Source: Marinospirillum celere (lineage in GTDB: Bacteria; Pseudomonadota; Gammaproteobacteria; Pseudomonadales; Halomonadaceae). From it: a stretch of 64,000 nt of DNA. Below the pieces are notes generated by a model. That model made no database searches. It saw nothing but the letters and a program-made list of their open reading frames with translations, and was not told the origin of the DNA. Positions within the stretch are counted from its first letter, which is position 1. Each line of letters starts with the position of its first letter. Shown here piece by piece: positions 28,549 to 37,522 of this stretch. The stretch lies in NCBI RefSeq assembly GCF_900112235.1, contig NZ_FOLH01000004.1:1-64000 (forward strand). Direction: 5' to 3'. The translations under genes were made by a program, and so were the position numbers.

Positions 28549-29355
28549 CTAGTCGCTTGTCCTGCCGTGGCGGCGAATGAACTGTTCGATCTGGCCGCGG
28601 CTGAGTTCACCAAAGTGGCGGTCGACCAGTTCACCTGCTTCGTTATAAAAGAGGGTTGCGGGTAATCCCGGGGCCTGGTAGAGCTGCATGGCTTCTTGGG
28701 CTGGGTCAAGGAAGAGGGCTGCGAATTCCAAGCCATCTTCCTGCAGGTATTCCTGAACGGCCAGTAAAGATTCACCCTGGTTGATTAGGACAACTTGTAG
28801 GCGATCATCCTCTTCGTAGCTTTCCAGCATGGGCATTTCACGCCGACAGGGTGGACACCAGGTCGCCCAGAGGTTTACGACCAGTGGCTCACCTTTAAAA
28901 TCCGTCAGCTGAATTTCTTCACCTTCGAGGCTAAATACCTGAAGTCCGGGAAGCTGTTCGCCTGTTCCTGTGTTGGGTAAGAGCAGCAGAGTTCCCAAAC
29001 CCAGCGCAGCGGCTGAAGCCAGGATGACCGCCCCTTGTTTGCGCAGTTGCTGATGACGGGACCAGTAAAAGCCACTAAAGATTAGTGCAGCCAGTAAGGC
29101 AGCCCACCAGCTGTAGCCAGGTTGCCAGAAATATACCAGCGTCCAGGGTTCACTCCAGTAGGCAGAAGGTGTCATGGCGGCGAAGCCAAGCCTTCCTCCC
29201 ACTGCAGCAATCAGTGCGGTTAGCCATCCCCAACGGGCAATGCCGGGGTATTTTTTGTCGAGCACTTCACTGGTAACCACCAGCGCAAGCAGGGCGAAAA
29301 TACCAGGCAGACGACTGAAAGGCAGCATCAGCGGCCCCAGGGTAATGGCATCCAT
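28549..29355 (-). CDS. TlpA-like thioredoxin with N-terminal membrane domain
   Basis: A 268-residue protein. Residues 1-125 have about four hydrophobic helices with GGRLGF and SWWAAL stretches that faintly recall Lgt-type membrane proteins. Residues ~130-268 form a TlpA/ResA thioredoxin domain with WATWCPPC (Cys167/Cys170) and the cis-proline region PGLPATLF. It is probably a periplasm-facing thiol reductase. It lies 12 bp after a DsbG-like gene in the same direction, so it probably reduces that partner, as paired TlpA/DsbG genes suggest elsewhere. The pairing is inference. Confidence 0.82.
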   Translation of the reverse strand: MDAITLGPLMLPFSRLPGIFALLALVVTSEVLDKKYPGIARWGWLTALIAAVGGRLGFAAMTPSAYWSEPWTLVYFWQPGYSWWAALLAALIFSGFYWSRHQQLRKQGAVILASAAALGLGTLLLLPNTGTGEQLPGLQVFSLEGEEIQLTDFKGEPLVVNLWATWCPPCRREMPMLESYEEDDRLQVVLINQGESLLAVQEYLQEDGLEFAALFLDPAQEAMQLYQAPGLPATLFYNEAGELVDRHFGELSRGQIEQFIRRHGRTSD

Positions 29356-29367
29356 AGTCAGCTCAGC

Positions 29368-30252
29368 TTAGCGATAGCGCATCAGTTCAGTTTCAGGATG
29401 CTCTTGCCTTGGCAAGCCGGTAATTTCAGCCAGGCGGGGCAAGCGCGGCATACCCGAGAGGGTTTTCAGTTCATCTTCCTCATCCAGCCAAACCCAGCCA
29501 GGCGTACCATTGATACCTAGGGATTGCATCAGGTCCATATTGGCTTGCAGCTGCTCACGGTGGTGATTTTCGATGGCGACATCCAGTTCAGCAACCGACT
29601 GACCAAAGTTTTCCATATTCAGGGCCAAAAGCTCTGCAGGTTGCTCAGCATCCAGGAGGGCAGCAGCGCGGTGGCGGCTATCCGGCTTTAGATAGGCAAC
29701 AGGAATCCAACGAATTTCCGCACCTGCTTCACGGTAGGGTTGCATTGCCACCCAGGCCAATTGGCTGAAGGGGCAATTGGGATCAAAAAACATATAGAGG
29801 CTGAAGCGGGTTTCGGTTTGTCCATCTTCATTCTGGTAAAGGCTGGACTCAGTCAGGTAGTGGGCCGTTTCCATATCCTGCCACTCGGGCCGGGGTAGCC
29901 AACTGCGTTGATGCTCTTCGGTCAGATCCACGCCCTGAGCATCCAGGATCACCCCATTGATCAAGTATTCACCATCGGCTGTGGTATAAACCACCAAGTC
30001 CTTGCCATCAAAACTGACCACCCAACCAACGAGCGAGCGACCGACCGGAAAGTTCCTTACCACTTCAAGCCCTTGGTTTTCCAGGTGCTTGATGGGTTCA
30101 GGTTTTTCCAGAGCCGGGGTTACAGCTTCATCAGCCAGGCCAGCAGTGCTATCCTGAATGGCCTCAGGCGCTTGGCTAGCAACAGCCTGGGCTGAAAAGA
30201 TCAGGCTGCCAACCAGCAGCGTCGCTGGAAGGATACGTGCAAAAATGGACAT
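29368..30252 (-). CDS. DsbG/DsbC-like protein with CPFS active site
   Basis: A 294-residue exported protein: signal peptide ending near AVASQ, a DsbC/DsbG-type dimerisation region (~55-110), a linker, and a thioredoxin domain with FFDPNCPFS and the cis-proline loop GINGTPGW. The active site is C160-P-F-S163, so the resolving cysteine of the usual CPYC is serine; the codons read TGC CCC TTC AGC. DsbG reduces sulfenylated cysteines and DsbC isomerises disulfides; a monothiol version could still form mixed disulfides. It is followed by the membrane TlpA-like gene. Confidence 0.85.
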   Translation of the reverse strand: MSIFARILPATLLVGSLIFSAQAVASQAPEAIQDSTAGLADEAVTPALEKPEPIKHLENQGLEVVRNFPVGRSLVGWVVSFDGKDLVVYTTADGEYLINGVILDAQGVDLTEEHQRSWLPRPEWQDMETAHYLTESSLYQNEDGQTETRFSLYMFFDPNCPFSQLAWVAMQPYREAGAEIRWIPVAYLKPDSRHRAAALLDAEQPAELLALNMENFGQSVAELDVAIENHHREQLQANMDLMQSLGINGTPGWVWLDEEDELKTLSGMPRLPRLAEITGLPRQEHPETELMRYR

Positions 30253-30345
30253 GTTAAAAGAAAACCTCCGGTAAAAAAGCCGTAAGGTTAGCCAGTTTAA
30301 GCCAAGCTGTCACCTGCGTACAGAATTCAACTCTTTGAGGTAAGC

Positions 30346-30594
30346 ATGCTGAAAGATCCCCTACGTTTTTGGGCCATCATTTCCCAGGCTCTAGGTTTTA
30401 CTTTGATCATATTTTTGGAAACCTGGATGGGTCGGGCTCAGGCGGGTTACTGGCAATTGCGTGTGCTTTTGGTGATGATTGCCATCGCCCTGGTGATCGC
30501 CGTCTTGCGCCTTTACCAGAACAAACGCTGGCAGAAGGAGCAAGAACGGCGGCGTCAGTTATTGCGTGAAGAGGAAGAAGACACGTCCGACTGA
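30346..30594 (+). CDS. Small membrane protein, unknown
   Basis: An 82-residue protein with two hydrophobic helices (FWAIISQALGFTLIIFL and LLVMIAIALVIAVL) and a highly charged C-terminal tail rich in Glu/Arg. GAGG precedes ATG 30346. No family recognised. It is convergent with, and overlaps by 40 bp, the nnrS gene. Hydrophobic profile and ribosome site support a real gene. Confidence 0.6.
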   Translation: MLKDPLRFWAIISQALGFTLIIFLETWMGRAQAGYWQLRVLLVMIAIALVIAVLRLYQNKRWQKEQERRRQLLREEEEDTSD

Positions 30595-31712
30595 GTCAAC
30601 ACGGGCCAGTACACGAAGAAATAAATCAAGAGTGCCAGGCTCCACAAGCCAGCGGAGACTTGATAAGCCAGCAGTCCCAGCCACTGCACCGTTAGCACCC
30701 GGATGCAGGCCGCAGCCAGCAGCATAAGCAAAGCTAGGACGATCCACGGCGAAGCCTGCAAAGCCCGGCCCGTATGTCCCAGCCCAACGCGACTCATCAT
30801 ACTCAGGGTTAGCAGGCCCAAGCCGCCCACCGTCAAGGCATGAATCCCCAGATAGGGGTTAACCAACTCCAACATTCCCAGACCCCGCAATATCAAGCCA
30901 AAAACTAACCAGGCATAGGCCAGATAAAGACTCCACAATAGGGGCTTTTGCCAAACTCCCCGATCCCACCAAAGATAGAGCCGAGGCAATAACAAGGCGG
31001 CCAGTAAGAGGTTGATCAAACCAGACCAGGGCGTCATCGGCCAGAGCAGATGCACAGCAACCAATAAACCCAACAGCCAAGGTAGTGGGCGATCCAACCA
31101 GGCGTAGCTGTCAAAAGGCTGGCGTTGAAGGCCCAGTTGAATAAAAAACGGCAGCACCCGGTTAGCCACGGTCAGCATGATGATTAAAACTAAATCCAAC
31201 CCAAGATGCACGCCGAGATGGCCCAGCCAACCGCTGCCCCAACCCAGTTTTCCGGCATGGCTTAAGCCAGCAGCCAGAAACAAGCCGGCCAATAAGAGCA
31301 GAAAAACCCGATTGCGCCACTCAGCTGCTTTAAGGGCAGGCCAAAGACTTATCCACAACCCCAGCCAGAACAGCAAATCCACCAGAGCGTAAAGCCAGCT
31401 CCAGTTGGAGATCAAGGGTACCAATCTGGCCAACAACCAGGCACCTGCCAATATCAACAAGGGAAGGCCATCCGGGGTTAGCTTGCCGGTCCAGCGCCTT
31501 ACTGCGGTTAACAGGAAGCCAGCAATCACCGCCCCAGTATAGCCAAATAGCATTTCATGGCTGTGCCAGGCAAGAGGATCATTAACTCCGGGAAGCTGCA
31601 GTCCCCAGGTCAGCATCAGCAGCCAGACCAGCATTAAGCCGCTACCCAGAAGGGCTGCCAGTAAAAAGAAGGGCCTGAAACCCAGGCTAAACAGGGGGTG
31701 GAGGCTTTTCAT
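30555..31712 (-). CDS. nnrS: NnrS family membrane protein
   Basis: A 385-residue protein with about twelve membrane helices. The start LFSLGFRPFFLLAAL and AWHSHEMLFGYTGAVIAGFLLTA, seen here as WHSHEMLFGY, are hallmarks of NnrS, a haem/copper membrane protein that protects against nitric oxide stress. Its start overlaps by 4 bp the preceding hemerythrin-like gene, which in other bacteria also handles NO damage. No nitrite or nitric oxide reductase genes are in the window. Confidence 0.92.
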   Translation of the reverse strand: MKSLHPLFSLGFRPFFLLAALLGSGLMLVWLLMLTWGLQLPGVNDPLAWHSHEMLFGYTGAVIAGFLLTAVRRWTGKLTPDGLPLLILAGAWLLARLVPLISNWSWLYALVDLLFWLGLWISLWPALKAAEWRNRVFLLLLAGLFLAAGLSHAGKLGWGSGWLGHLGVHLGLDLVLIIMLTVANRVLPFFIQLGLQRQPFDSYAWLDRPLPWLLGLLVAVHLLWPMTPWSGLINLLLAALLLPRLYLWWDRGVWQKPLLWSLYLAYAWLVFGLILRGLGMLELVNPYLGIHALTVGGLGLLTLSMMSRVGLGHTGRALQASPWIVLALLMLLAAACIRVLTVQWLGLLAYQVSAGLWSLALLIYFFVYWPVLTQSDVSSSSSRNN

Positions 31713-32212
31713 GAGACGGCCTGCGCATCCAGGGTTTGGCCTGCAAAGAGCACCTCATTTTCAAGTTGGATATGCTGACTTAGCTCATCAATAAACTGCC
31801 CCAGCTCTTCGTAGAGGCTGGCCCAGGTCAGGCAGGCGTTGTTGGGTACTTTTAAAAAGCGGGTCAACGTCAGTAGGCGTTTCATGGATTGATCATGCTC
31901 TTGGTGTTCCATCAGCATGACACTGATGGGCCCTCGGGCTCGAGCATGCCCGTTATGACGCAGCATGGGAAAAAGAATTTGTTCTTCCTTCAACATATGA
32001 CTATCCAGTTCCTGCTCCATGGAAATCAAATACTGAGTCAAACCTGCGGGGCATTCCGGGTGGTCGCCATGCGTTTGCTCTACTTTGCGGGCGAGCTTGA
32101 TCAGGGTGGGCAGGTGCTCACGATGCCGGGCATGGTAGTTTTCAAGCAGGTGATCGATCAGTGCGGAAGTGGTTTCTTCGCTCCACTTTTGTGGCAAGAC
32201 ACTGGATATCAT
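31709..32212 (-). CDS. Hemerythrin-like NO-response protein (YtfE/DnrN type, short form)
   Basis: A 167-residue four-helix protein with the spaced histidines and acids of YtfE/DnrN/ScdA: NYHARHREHLP, HMLKEEQILFPML, EHQEHDQ and HIQLENEVLF. These bind a di-iron centre that repairs NO- or oxidatively damaged iron-sulfur clusters. The ~50-residue N-terminal ScdA domain of full-length YtfE is absent; GGAG eight bases before ATG 32212 supports this start. Coupled to nnrS (4-bp overlap). Confidence 0.87.
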   Translation of the reverse strand: MISSVLPQKWSEETTSALIDHLLENYHARHREHLPTLIKLARKVEQTHGDHPECPAGLTQYLISMEQELDSHMLKEEQILFPMLRHNGHARARGPISVMLMEHQEHDQSMKRLLTLTRFLKVPNNACLTWASLYEELGQFIDELSQHIQLENEVLFAGQTLDAQAVS

Positions 32213-32371
32213 GAACGCGCTCCAAAAGGCTGAATTAAAAGGCTGGCTAAGTAGCTAATTACAAATAGCATGCCAATACCTTTTATCAGCCTTCCAGAAA
32301 CTTTAGAGTCTTTTTAACCCATTTAAAAAGGGTGCAAAAGACCCCCTAAAGGTTGTTTCTACCCTGACAGC

Positions 32372-32998
32372 TTAGCGTGCCTGCAACCAACCCCAGTGCT
32401 TAAGGTCTCTTTCCAGGCTAACAGCCAATTGCTTCAAGGCCCCACTACCAGCGCGATCCGGTTGTTGCTGACTACGTGATCTGGCGGTGGCTATCCAGGC
32501 TGGAGTGACTGACTCGGCTTCCAACTGAAGGTTGAGTTGATAATAATAAAATTTGTTTGCCGGACCACTGGAACCCAACTGAGTCGCCATACCCATGGAG
32601 CTAGTACCGCCAATGCCGGTGCCTCCTCCAATGATAAAGCTGCTCCTGGGCTGCTCAGCCAGCTCGATTCTGTCTCTATCCAGGGTAACGACCAACACGG
32701 GGTAATGTTGTTCTTCCAAGGCCAGCAACAGGTCCTTTAGACCCAGGTCTTTCATACGCGTGGGTGTCAGAATGGCACGGGAAAAGGAAACACACTCGTC
32801 AAGGTAGGGGCTCAATTGCTCGCACAGGTAGTCTTCGACTCCAGGGCGACGCACCGGATCAAAACCGTCACCGGCCAGCAGGGTGAGGCGCTTCAGGGCT
32901 TCCGGGGTCACTTCTGGGTCAAGGGCGCTGTCTATATCCGCTCGACTGGCACAACCCGCAACCAGAACCACCATCAAAAGCAAAAACAATGAGCGCAT
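32372..32998 (-). CDS. Predicted lipoprotein, unknown family
   Basis: A 208-residue protein with a lipoprotein signal (VVLVAGC, Cys at 16). The mature part has alternating helix and beta stretches, a Gly/Ser-rich loop (SSFIIGGGTGIGG) and a Tyr-rich strand KFYYYQLNL. Two cysteines (YLCEQ, LDECVS) may pair. GGAGGAG precedes ATG 32998. It stands alone, 160 bp from the NO pair. No function can be given. Confidence 0.7.
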   Translation of the reverse strand: MRSLFLLLMVVLVAGCASRADIDSALDPEVTPEALKRLTLLAGDGFDPVRRPGVEDYLCEQLSPYLDECVSFSRAILTPTRMKDLGLKDLLLALEEQHYPVLVVTLDRDRIELAEQPRSSFIIGGGTGIGGTSSMGMATQLGSSGPANKFYYYQLNLQLEAESVTPAWIATARSRSQQQPDRAGSGALKQLAVSLERDLKHWGWLQAR

Positions 32999-33067
32999 TA
33001 CTTACTCCTCCGATGAGACAAAACCAGCAACAGGAGGTTGGACAAGTAAAGTTGCCTTTTGTCTTTT

Positions 33068-33559
33068 TTAATCCAGCTTTTTACCCAGTATACTCAAGCT
33101 AACCGGGTGCTGCTTGATCCAAGCCACTTCAGGCAGCAGACCCCAGTTTTCAAAGCCCCTGGATCTAAACAAACGAACACTTGCTTCGTTATGAGCAAAG
33201 ACAAAGGCCAGCAAGGAACGCAGCTGTAATTCTTTCGCTGCCTGCAAAGCTTCATCCAGCAATTGCTGACCCAGTTTGCGGCCCTGGTGTTCAGGATGCA
33301 GATAAATACTGATTTCAGCAGTTGAGGCATAGGCAGGACGGCCATAAAAATCACTTAAACTCATCCAACCCAGCAGTTGGTCTGCCTGCTCATAGACCCA
33401 AAGCGGTCGCTCCGGGCGCTGATGATCCAAAAACCATTGCCGACGTTCTTCCAGGGTCACAGGGTTGGTATCAGCCGTAGCCTTACCCTCTGGAATCGAA
33501 GCATTGTAAATGGCCAGGATTTGCGGCAAATCTTCTTCTACAGCCAGTCTTAATGACAT
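33068..33559 (-). CDS. GNAT N-acetyltransferase (MnaT/phosphinothricin type)
   Basis: A 163-residue acetyltransferase starting MSLRLAVEED at ATG 33559; the frame is open further upstream but that part lies inside the nuclease gene. The GNAT core has EISIYLHPEHQGRKLGQQLL with the acetyl-CoA binding Q-x-x-G-x-G/L loop, and the C-terminal ASVRLFRSRGFENWG strand. Resemblance to MnaT/Pat enzymes comes from the N-terminal IYNASIPEGKATAD block. The substrate would be a small amine or amino acid analogue. It lies 4 bp from the nuclease gene. Confidence 0.85.
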   Translation of the reverse strand: MSLRLAVEEDLPQILAIYNASIPEGKATADTNPVTLEERRQWFLDHQRPERPLWVYEQADQLLGWMSLSDFYGRPAYASTAEISIYLHPEHQGRKLGQQLLDEALQAAKELQLRSLLAFVFAHNEASVRLFRSRGFENWGLLPEVAWIKQHPVSLSILGKKLD

Positions 33560-33563
33560 AGAT

Positions 33564-34346
33564 TCAGTCCAGGTATTCCAAAGCCAGGCCAGTATTGATG
33601 CGCATGCGCCAGTCATGGTGGCGGGAGTTATCTTGAACCATCCAACCACGGGCACGAACCTTTCGACCTTCAAGATTACGCAGTCTGGCTTCATCAAAGG
33701 CATCCAGATCAGCCTTGGGAACCTGCAGGGCGACCCGACCTTCCAGATTAATCCAGAGGTTGTCCCGGCTTTCGCCCAGGCGCACAACTCGACCATAAAC
33801 AATTGCCGCCCCCTGAGTGGAAGCAGGCACTCTGGCTGAAGGAATGCCCGGTTGGTATTCATCCTGTGACCAAATACCCAAGCCCGCATCACGGGCCTGG
33901 TCTTCATAAGGGCGAAGGCATTCGGCATAGCTGACATTAGGGGCAATAAACACCTGCATCACATAGCCCTGTTCGAGCAGCAGGCGATTGATATTGCGCC
34001 CATCGGGCATAAACAGATAAGCCAGCAGGCGACCATGGCGGTCCCGGCTTTCTTCACCCAGGTGTAAAACCACCTGATGACCGGCTTCATCCATAAGACG
34101 GCGTAAGAAATCTCGCCCTTCAAGCGCATAGGGTTCATGCGGTTGACCCCCTCGCCCCAGTTCTGGCGCATCTATGCCGATCAGACGAACCCGGGTGCCA
34201 TCGGCCAGGGTGAGGGTATCAGCATCATAGACATGGGAAACGGCTGCTGTTTGGTCTTGCTGTTGGATTGGACAGCTTTCTGCGCCAGCCTGGGCGGCAA
34301 AAGCAAATACAAAGACGAGTCCAGCAATCAGCAGCCTGAAGTTCAC
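33564..34346 (-). CDS. Exported staphylococcal-nuclease-like protein
   Basis: A 260-residue protein starting with GTG at 34346 (AAGG eight bases upstream) and a signal peptide ending AGAES. The SNase domain (~35-165) has DADTL, RVRLIGIDAPE and ESRDRHGRLLAYLF, carrying the metal-binding Asp and catalytic Arg/Glu residues of thermonucleases. The C-terminal ~90 residues form an extra OB-like domain (VYGRVVRLGES, VRARGWM). Likely a periplasmic or secreted nuclease. Sits between SCP2 and GNAT genes in one tight run. Confidence 0.87.
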   Translation of the reverse strand: MNFRLLIAGLVFVFAFAAQAGAESCPIQQQDQTAAVSHVYDADTLTLADGTRVRLIGIDAPELGRGGQPHEPYALEGRDFLRRLMDEAGHQVVLHLGEESRDRHGRLLAYLFMPDGRNINRLLLEQGYVMQVFIAPNVSYAECLRPYEDQARDAGLGIWSQDEYQPGIPSARVPASTQGAAIVYGRVVRLGESRDNLWINLEGRVALQVPKADLDAFDEARLRNLEGRKVRARGWMVQDNSRHHDWRMRINTGLALEYLD

Positions 34347-34349
34347 GTG

Positions 34350-34709
34350 TTAAACCTTCAAATATTTCATCAGCCCTTGTAGCTGAAAGAGTTTTTTAGG
34401 ATCACCTTCAATTTTAACCTGACCTTCCTGAATAGCACGCATAAAGGCGTTCTTGTCTTTACTAGTCAGAGTTTGCCAGGCTTCAGCAGCACTTTGAAAA
34501 ATCAGCTTCATTTGCGCATCCGGCAGCTCACCTGCCTGGCTGCTAACCGCTTGCGGCTGCAATTGAAAGGAGCGTCCCTGCCAGTCCTGCGTTTTGATTA
34601 CAAAGTTCAAAGGCTCATTGCTCAGCTTTTCACGCAGCTCAGGCTGAGACTTATGGGCTTTTTTCAGTAACCGGCCCAGCATCCAAAGCAGGAATTTAAG
34701 ACGCAACAT
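34350..34709 (-). CDS. SCP2 sterol-binding domain protein
   Basis: A 119-residue stand-alone SCP2-like protein. After a short N-terminal helix the pattern QGRSFQLQPQAV, DAQMKLIFQSAAEAWQTL and AIQEGQVKIEGDPKKLFQLQ matches SCP2 lipid-binding domains, in which the last block closes the hydrophobic tunnel. Role unknown; a lipid or fatty acid carrier is plausible. GAGG precedes its ATG; nuclease gene follows after 3 bp. Confidence 0.82.
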   Translation of the reverse strand: MLRLKFLLWMLGRLLKKAHKSQPELREKLSNEPLNFVIKTQDWQGRSFQLQPQAVSSQAGELPDAQMKLIFQSAAEAWQTLTSKDKNAFMRAIQEGQVKIEGDPKKLFQLQGLMKYLKV

Positions 34710-34767
34710 GGATTCTTACCTCAAGTTAATCACAGAGCAGCCAGATTAAAACATCTGTTTAAAAAAG

Positions 34768-35922
34768 TCATCCAAGCAGCGGCGGCATCTCTTTAACCAA
34801 TTGCACCTTGCGTCTGACCGCTTGTCCGGCCAAAGCAAAGCCCAGCAGCTGCCCTTCAGGGCTTAAAAAGCGCCCTTCGACCGCCTGTTCACTCTGCTCA
34901 TACTCCCACTGACCTTCAGCTTTCTCGGGGGGAGGCGCTGCCACCACCGGGCAGCTGGAAGTTTTCACCAAAACCGGCAAAGCAGGCAGCTCAAGCTGAG
35001 CCTCCTTACCTGTCAGATGATCAGCCAGAGTCCGCGCACTGGCCATTAGTGGCTGCACATACATCAGGTTTTGGCCATCAATTTCAGCGCAATCCCCCAA
35101 TGCATAGATAGCCGGATCAGAGGTTTGTAGCTGGCGATTGACCCTAATACCTCGATTCACGTCCAAACCGGCCTGTTCAGCCAGTTGGGTCCGTGGCCGC
35201 AAACCCAGAGCACTAATCACCACTTCGGCTTCCAGCAGCAGCCCTGACTCCAATTCCAAATGCCAGCTACCAGGCTGCCCATCAATTAGTTTGAAGCTTT
35301 CTTCTTTCAGCAGGGTTAGGCCCTTGTCGATCAGCGCTTGTTCCAAGGGCTCGGCAACGGGTGGAGGCAACAGACCCGGCAACAGACTACGACTGCGTGA
35401 AACCAGGGTGACCTCATAGCCTGCAGTCAGTAAATCCTGGGCCATTTCTACACCCACCAGGCCACCACCGATAACCGCAACCCTTTGCTTGCCCGCCAAA
35501 TCCTGTCGAAAAACAAAGTAGTCATCAAGATCATTGATCGTGTGCAGGGCACCAGGAGGTGCAGGCAAATAATACGGCTCAGCACCCAAGGCCAAAACCA
35601 GGCGGGAGTAGCTGTAGCTTTGCTCATCCAGATGAACTACCTGGGCTTCACGGTCAATCGACTGAACTTCAGCGAAGGTGATGATTTGAATACCCAGCTT
35701 TTCCGCCTGTTCAGCAGGATCAGCAATAATCAGCTGCTCGGCTTCCTGCTTTTTAGCCAAGGCTGTGGATAGCAGAGGCTTGGAATAAAAGTGCCCGGAA
35801 TCACGTGTAATCAGCAGCAGAGGAAGATCAGTCTGCCGGTTACGAAGCTCCAGGGCCAGCTGGTAGGCAGCCATACCTGAACCCAAAATAATCAGGGGAT
35901 TGCTCTCGGTTGCTGTGGACAT
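34768..35922 (-). CDS. rubB: Rubredoxin-NAD(+) reductase-like FAD enzyme
   Basis: A 384-residue pyridine nucleotide-disulfide oxidoreductase-fold enzyme. FAD-binding IILGSGMAAYQLALELR at the N-terminus, NAD-binding VAVIGGGLVGVEMAQDL in the middle and FAD motif IYALGDCAEIDGQ later. No redox CxxxxC pair is present, as in RubB/AlkT enzymes that pass electrons from NADH to rubredoxin. The position next to ubiC-ubiA-phoB-phoR agrees with rubB of Pseudomonas, but no rubredoxin gene is seen here. Confidence 0.85.
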   Translation of the reverse strand: MSTATESNPLIILGSGMAAYQLALELRNRQTDLPLLLITRDSGHFYSKPLLSTALAKKQEAEQLIIADPAEQAEKLGIQIITFAEVQSIDREAQVVHLDEQSYSYSRLVLALGAEPYYLPAPPGALHTINDLDDYFVFRQDLAGKQRVAVIGGGLVGVEMAQDLLTAGYEVTLVSRSRSLLPGLLPPPVAEPLEQALIDKGLTLLKEESFKLIDGQPGSWHLELESGLLLEAEVVISALGLRPRTQLAEQAGLDVNRGIRVNRQLQTSDPAIYALGDCAEIDGQNLMYVQPLMASARTLADHLTGKEAQLELPALPVLVKTSSCPVVAAPPPEKAEGQWEYEQSEQAVEGRFLSPEGQLLGFALAGQAVRRKVQLVKEMPPLLG

Positions 35923-35992
35923 TAAATCTCCAGTGCTGTGTTAGAATCCGCTGCATTATAGAGTAAAGCCCTGGGGAGGGTACACGACCAGC

Positions 35993-36562
35993 ATGCCTGT
36001 CACCGAAGAGCAACTTCTGCAACTAAACCACTGGCCTGCACCTGCCTGGCAGCCGGCCGCTTTTCTGACTGGAGCTCCCAGTGGTTCTTGGCGTAGCTGG
36101 TTGCAGGAAACCGGTTCCCTGACCCGTCGCTTGCAACACCAAGCCACGGGAAGTTTTAGGGTCAGGGTTTTAAGCCAGGGGGTTGCTCCTATTCAGGAAA
36201 GTGAACGCCAGTGGCTTCAAGTTCGCCAGCAAAGAGTTTGGGTTCGTCAGGTTCTCTTGGAAGTGGATGAACAACCCTGGGTGTTTGCGCGTTCCCTGTT
36301 ACCTCTGGATAGCCGTGGCAGCCTGTTAAGACGCCTAACCCATCTGGGCGATCAAGCGCTGGGACATCTGTTGTTTGCCAGCCCTCAGGTTCGCCGGGGC
36401 CAACTGAACTTCTGTGCACCCGGTCAGCTGCCCTTGGATAGCCTTTGGGGTCGGGCGTCCTGTTTTTATGCTTCCTCCTTGAAGCTTCTGGTCGCTGAAC
36501 ACTATCTACCCGCCATGGCTGAGCGCCTGCAACTAACCACTACTGGAATTTTTGGAGACTGA
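35993..36562 (+). CDS. ubiC: Chorismate pyruvate-lyase UbiC
   Basis: A 189-residue UbiC, which cleaves chorismate to 4-hydroxybenzoate and pyruvate, the first step of ubiquinone synthesis. Visible blocks are [33 protein letters not shown] (the active-site Arg and the ARS/T motif) and the C-terminal [12 protein letters not shown]. ubiA begins 4 bp after the stop. Confidence 0.92.
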   Translation: MPVTEEQLLQLNHWPAPAWQPAAFLTGAPSGSWRSWLQETGSLTRRLQHQATGSFRVRVLSQGVAPIQESERQWLQVRQQRVWVRQVLLEVDEQPWVFARSLLPLDSRGSLLRRLTHLGDQALGHLLFASPQVRRGQLNFCAPGQLPLDSLWGRASCFYASSLKLLVAEHYLPAMAERLQLTTTGIFGD

Positions 36563-36566
36563 CAGG

Positions 36567-37448
36567 ATGCCAACTGCTGCCAATACACCCTGGTATCAAC
36601 GCCTGCCTGCTTTCATACGTTTGATGCGTTTGGATCGCCCCATCGGCACCTGGCTGCTGATGTGGCCCACCCTCTGGGCGCTTTGGTTTGCTGCTGAAGG
36701 TCTGCCTGATCTGAATATCCTGGTCATTTTTGTGTTGGGTGTTATTTTGATGCGTGCCGCTGGCTGTGTGATCAATGATTATGCCGACCGTAATTTTGAC
36801 GGGCATGTTGAACGCACCCAGAAGCGCCCTCTGGCGACCGGTGAAGTTTCCGCACGCGAAGCCCTGATTCTGTTTGCGCTCTTAAGCCTTGCTGCCTTTA
36901 TTCTGGTACTTTTTACCAATAGCCTGACCTTGCTACTGACGCCGGCAGGCTTGGCCCTGGCTGCCTGCTATCCTTTTATGAAACGCTACACCCACTTCCC
37001 CCAGGTAGTGCTGGGTGCGGCTTTTTCCTGGGCCATTCCCATGGCGTTTGCCGCACAAACAGCTAGCTTGCCACCCGCTCTCTGGCTTATTTTTGCTGCC
37101 AACCTGGTTTGGACCGTTGCCTATGACACGGCCTATGCCATGGAAGACCGTCCGGATGATCTGAAAATTGGTATTAAATCAACCGCCGTCTTTTTTGGCG
37201 ATTATGACCGTTTAGCAATTGGTGTATTACAGCTGGCCACTCTGGGCTTGCTGATTGCTGCTGGTCTGACTTTTGAACGGGGTCTTTATTTCTTTATTGG
37301 CCTGGCCTGCATGGCTTTGCTGTTTAGCTGGCAACAGTGGCTGATCCGGGAGCGCCAGCGTGGTCCCTGCTTAGAGGCCTTCCTGAATAATCACTATGCG
37401 GGCATGTTGGTTTTTATCGGACTGGTTGTGGATTACCTGCTCAATTAA
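36567..37448 (+). CDS. ubiA: 4-hydroxybenzoate polyprenyltransferase UbiA
   Basis: A 293-residue inner-membrane prenyltransferase joining a polyprenyl chain to 4-hydroxybenzoate. The first Asp-rich motif is [15 protein letters not shown] and the second is [12 protein letters not shown], with about eight helices between and after. ATG 36567 (MPTAANTP) with AGG upstream is chosen; a frame extension to 36552 overlaps ubiC. Full length. Confidence 0.96.
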   Translation: MPTAANTPWYQRLPAFIRLMRLDRPIGTWLLMWPTLWALWFAAEGLPDLNILVIFVLGVILMRAAGCVINDYADRNFDGHVERTQKRPLATGEVSAREALILFALLSLAAFILVLFTNSLTLLLTPAGLALAACYPFMKRYTHFPQVVLGAAFSWAIPMAFAAQTASLPPALWLIFAANLVWTVAYDTAYAMEDRPDDLKIGIKSTAVFFGDYDRLAIGVLQLATLGLLIAAGLTFERGLYFFIGLACMALLFSWQQWLIRERQRGPCLEAFLNNHYAGMLVFIGLVVDYLLN

Positions 37449-37451
37449 GCC

Positions 37452-37469
37452 CTGTCATCTTATTGTCAT
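37452..37469 (+). promoter_or_regulatory. PHO box before phoB
   Basis: CTGTCATCTTATTGTCAT: heptamers CTGTCAT and TTGTCAT with a 4-base A/T-rich spacer, thirteen of fourteen heptamer bases matching consensus. GTAATGA at the right distance downstream may be the -10. Implies autoregulated phoB-phoR. Confidence 0.85.
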
Positions 37470-37522
37470 TTTTAAGGGGTGTAATGATGCTGAAACAACC
37501 GGATGCATTACAGGAATCCCTT

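Noticed and set aside
28302-28775. A 157-codon minus-strand frame over tRNA-Arg
   Set aside because: It covers the tRNA gene and the end of the TlpA-like gene in a different frame.
32317-32333. ACCC-N9-GGGT imperfect palindrome upstream of the hemerythrin-nnrS pair
   Set aside because: It does not match NsrR, NorR or FNR-type sites closely enough to call.
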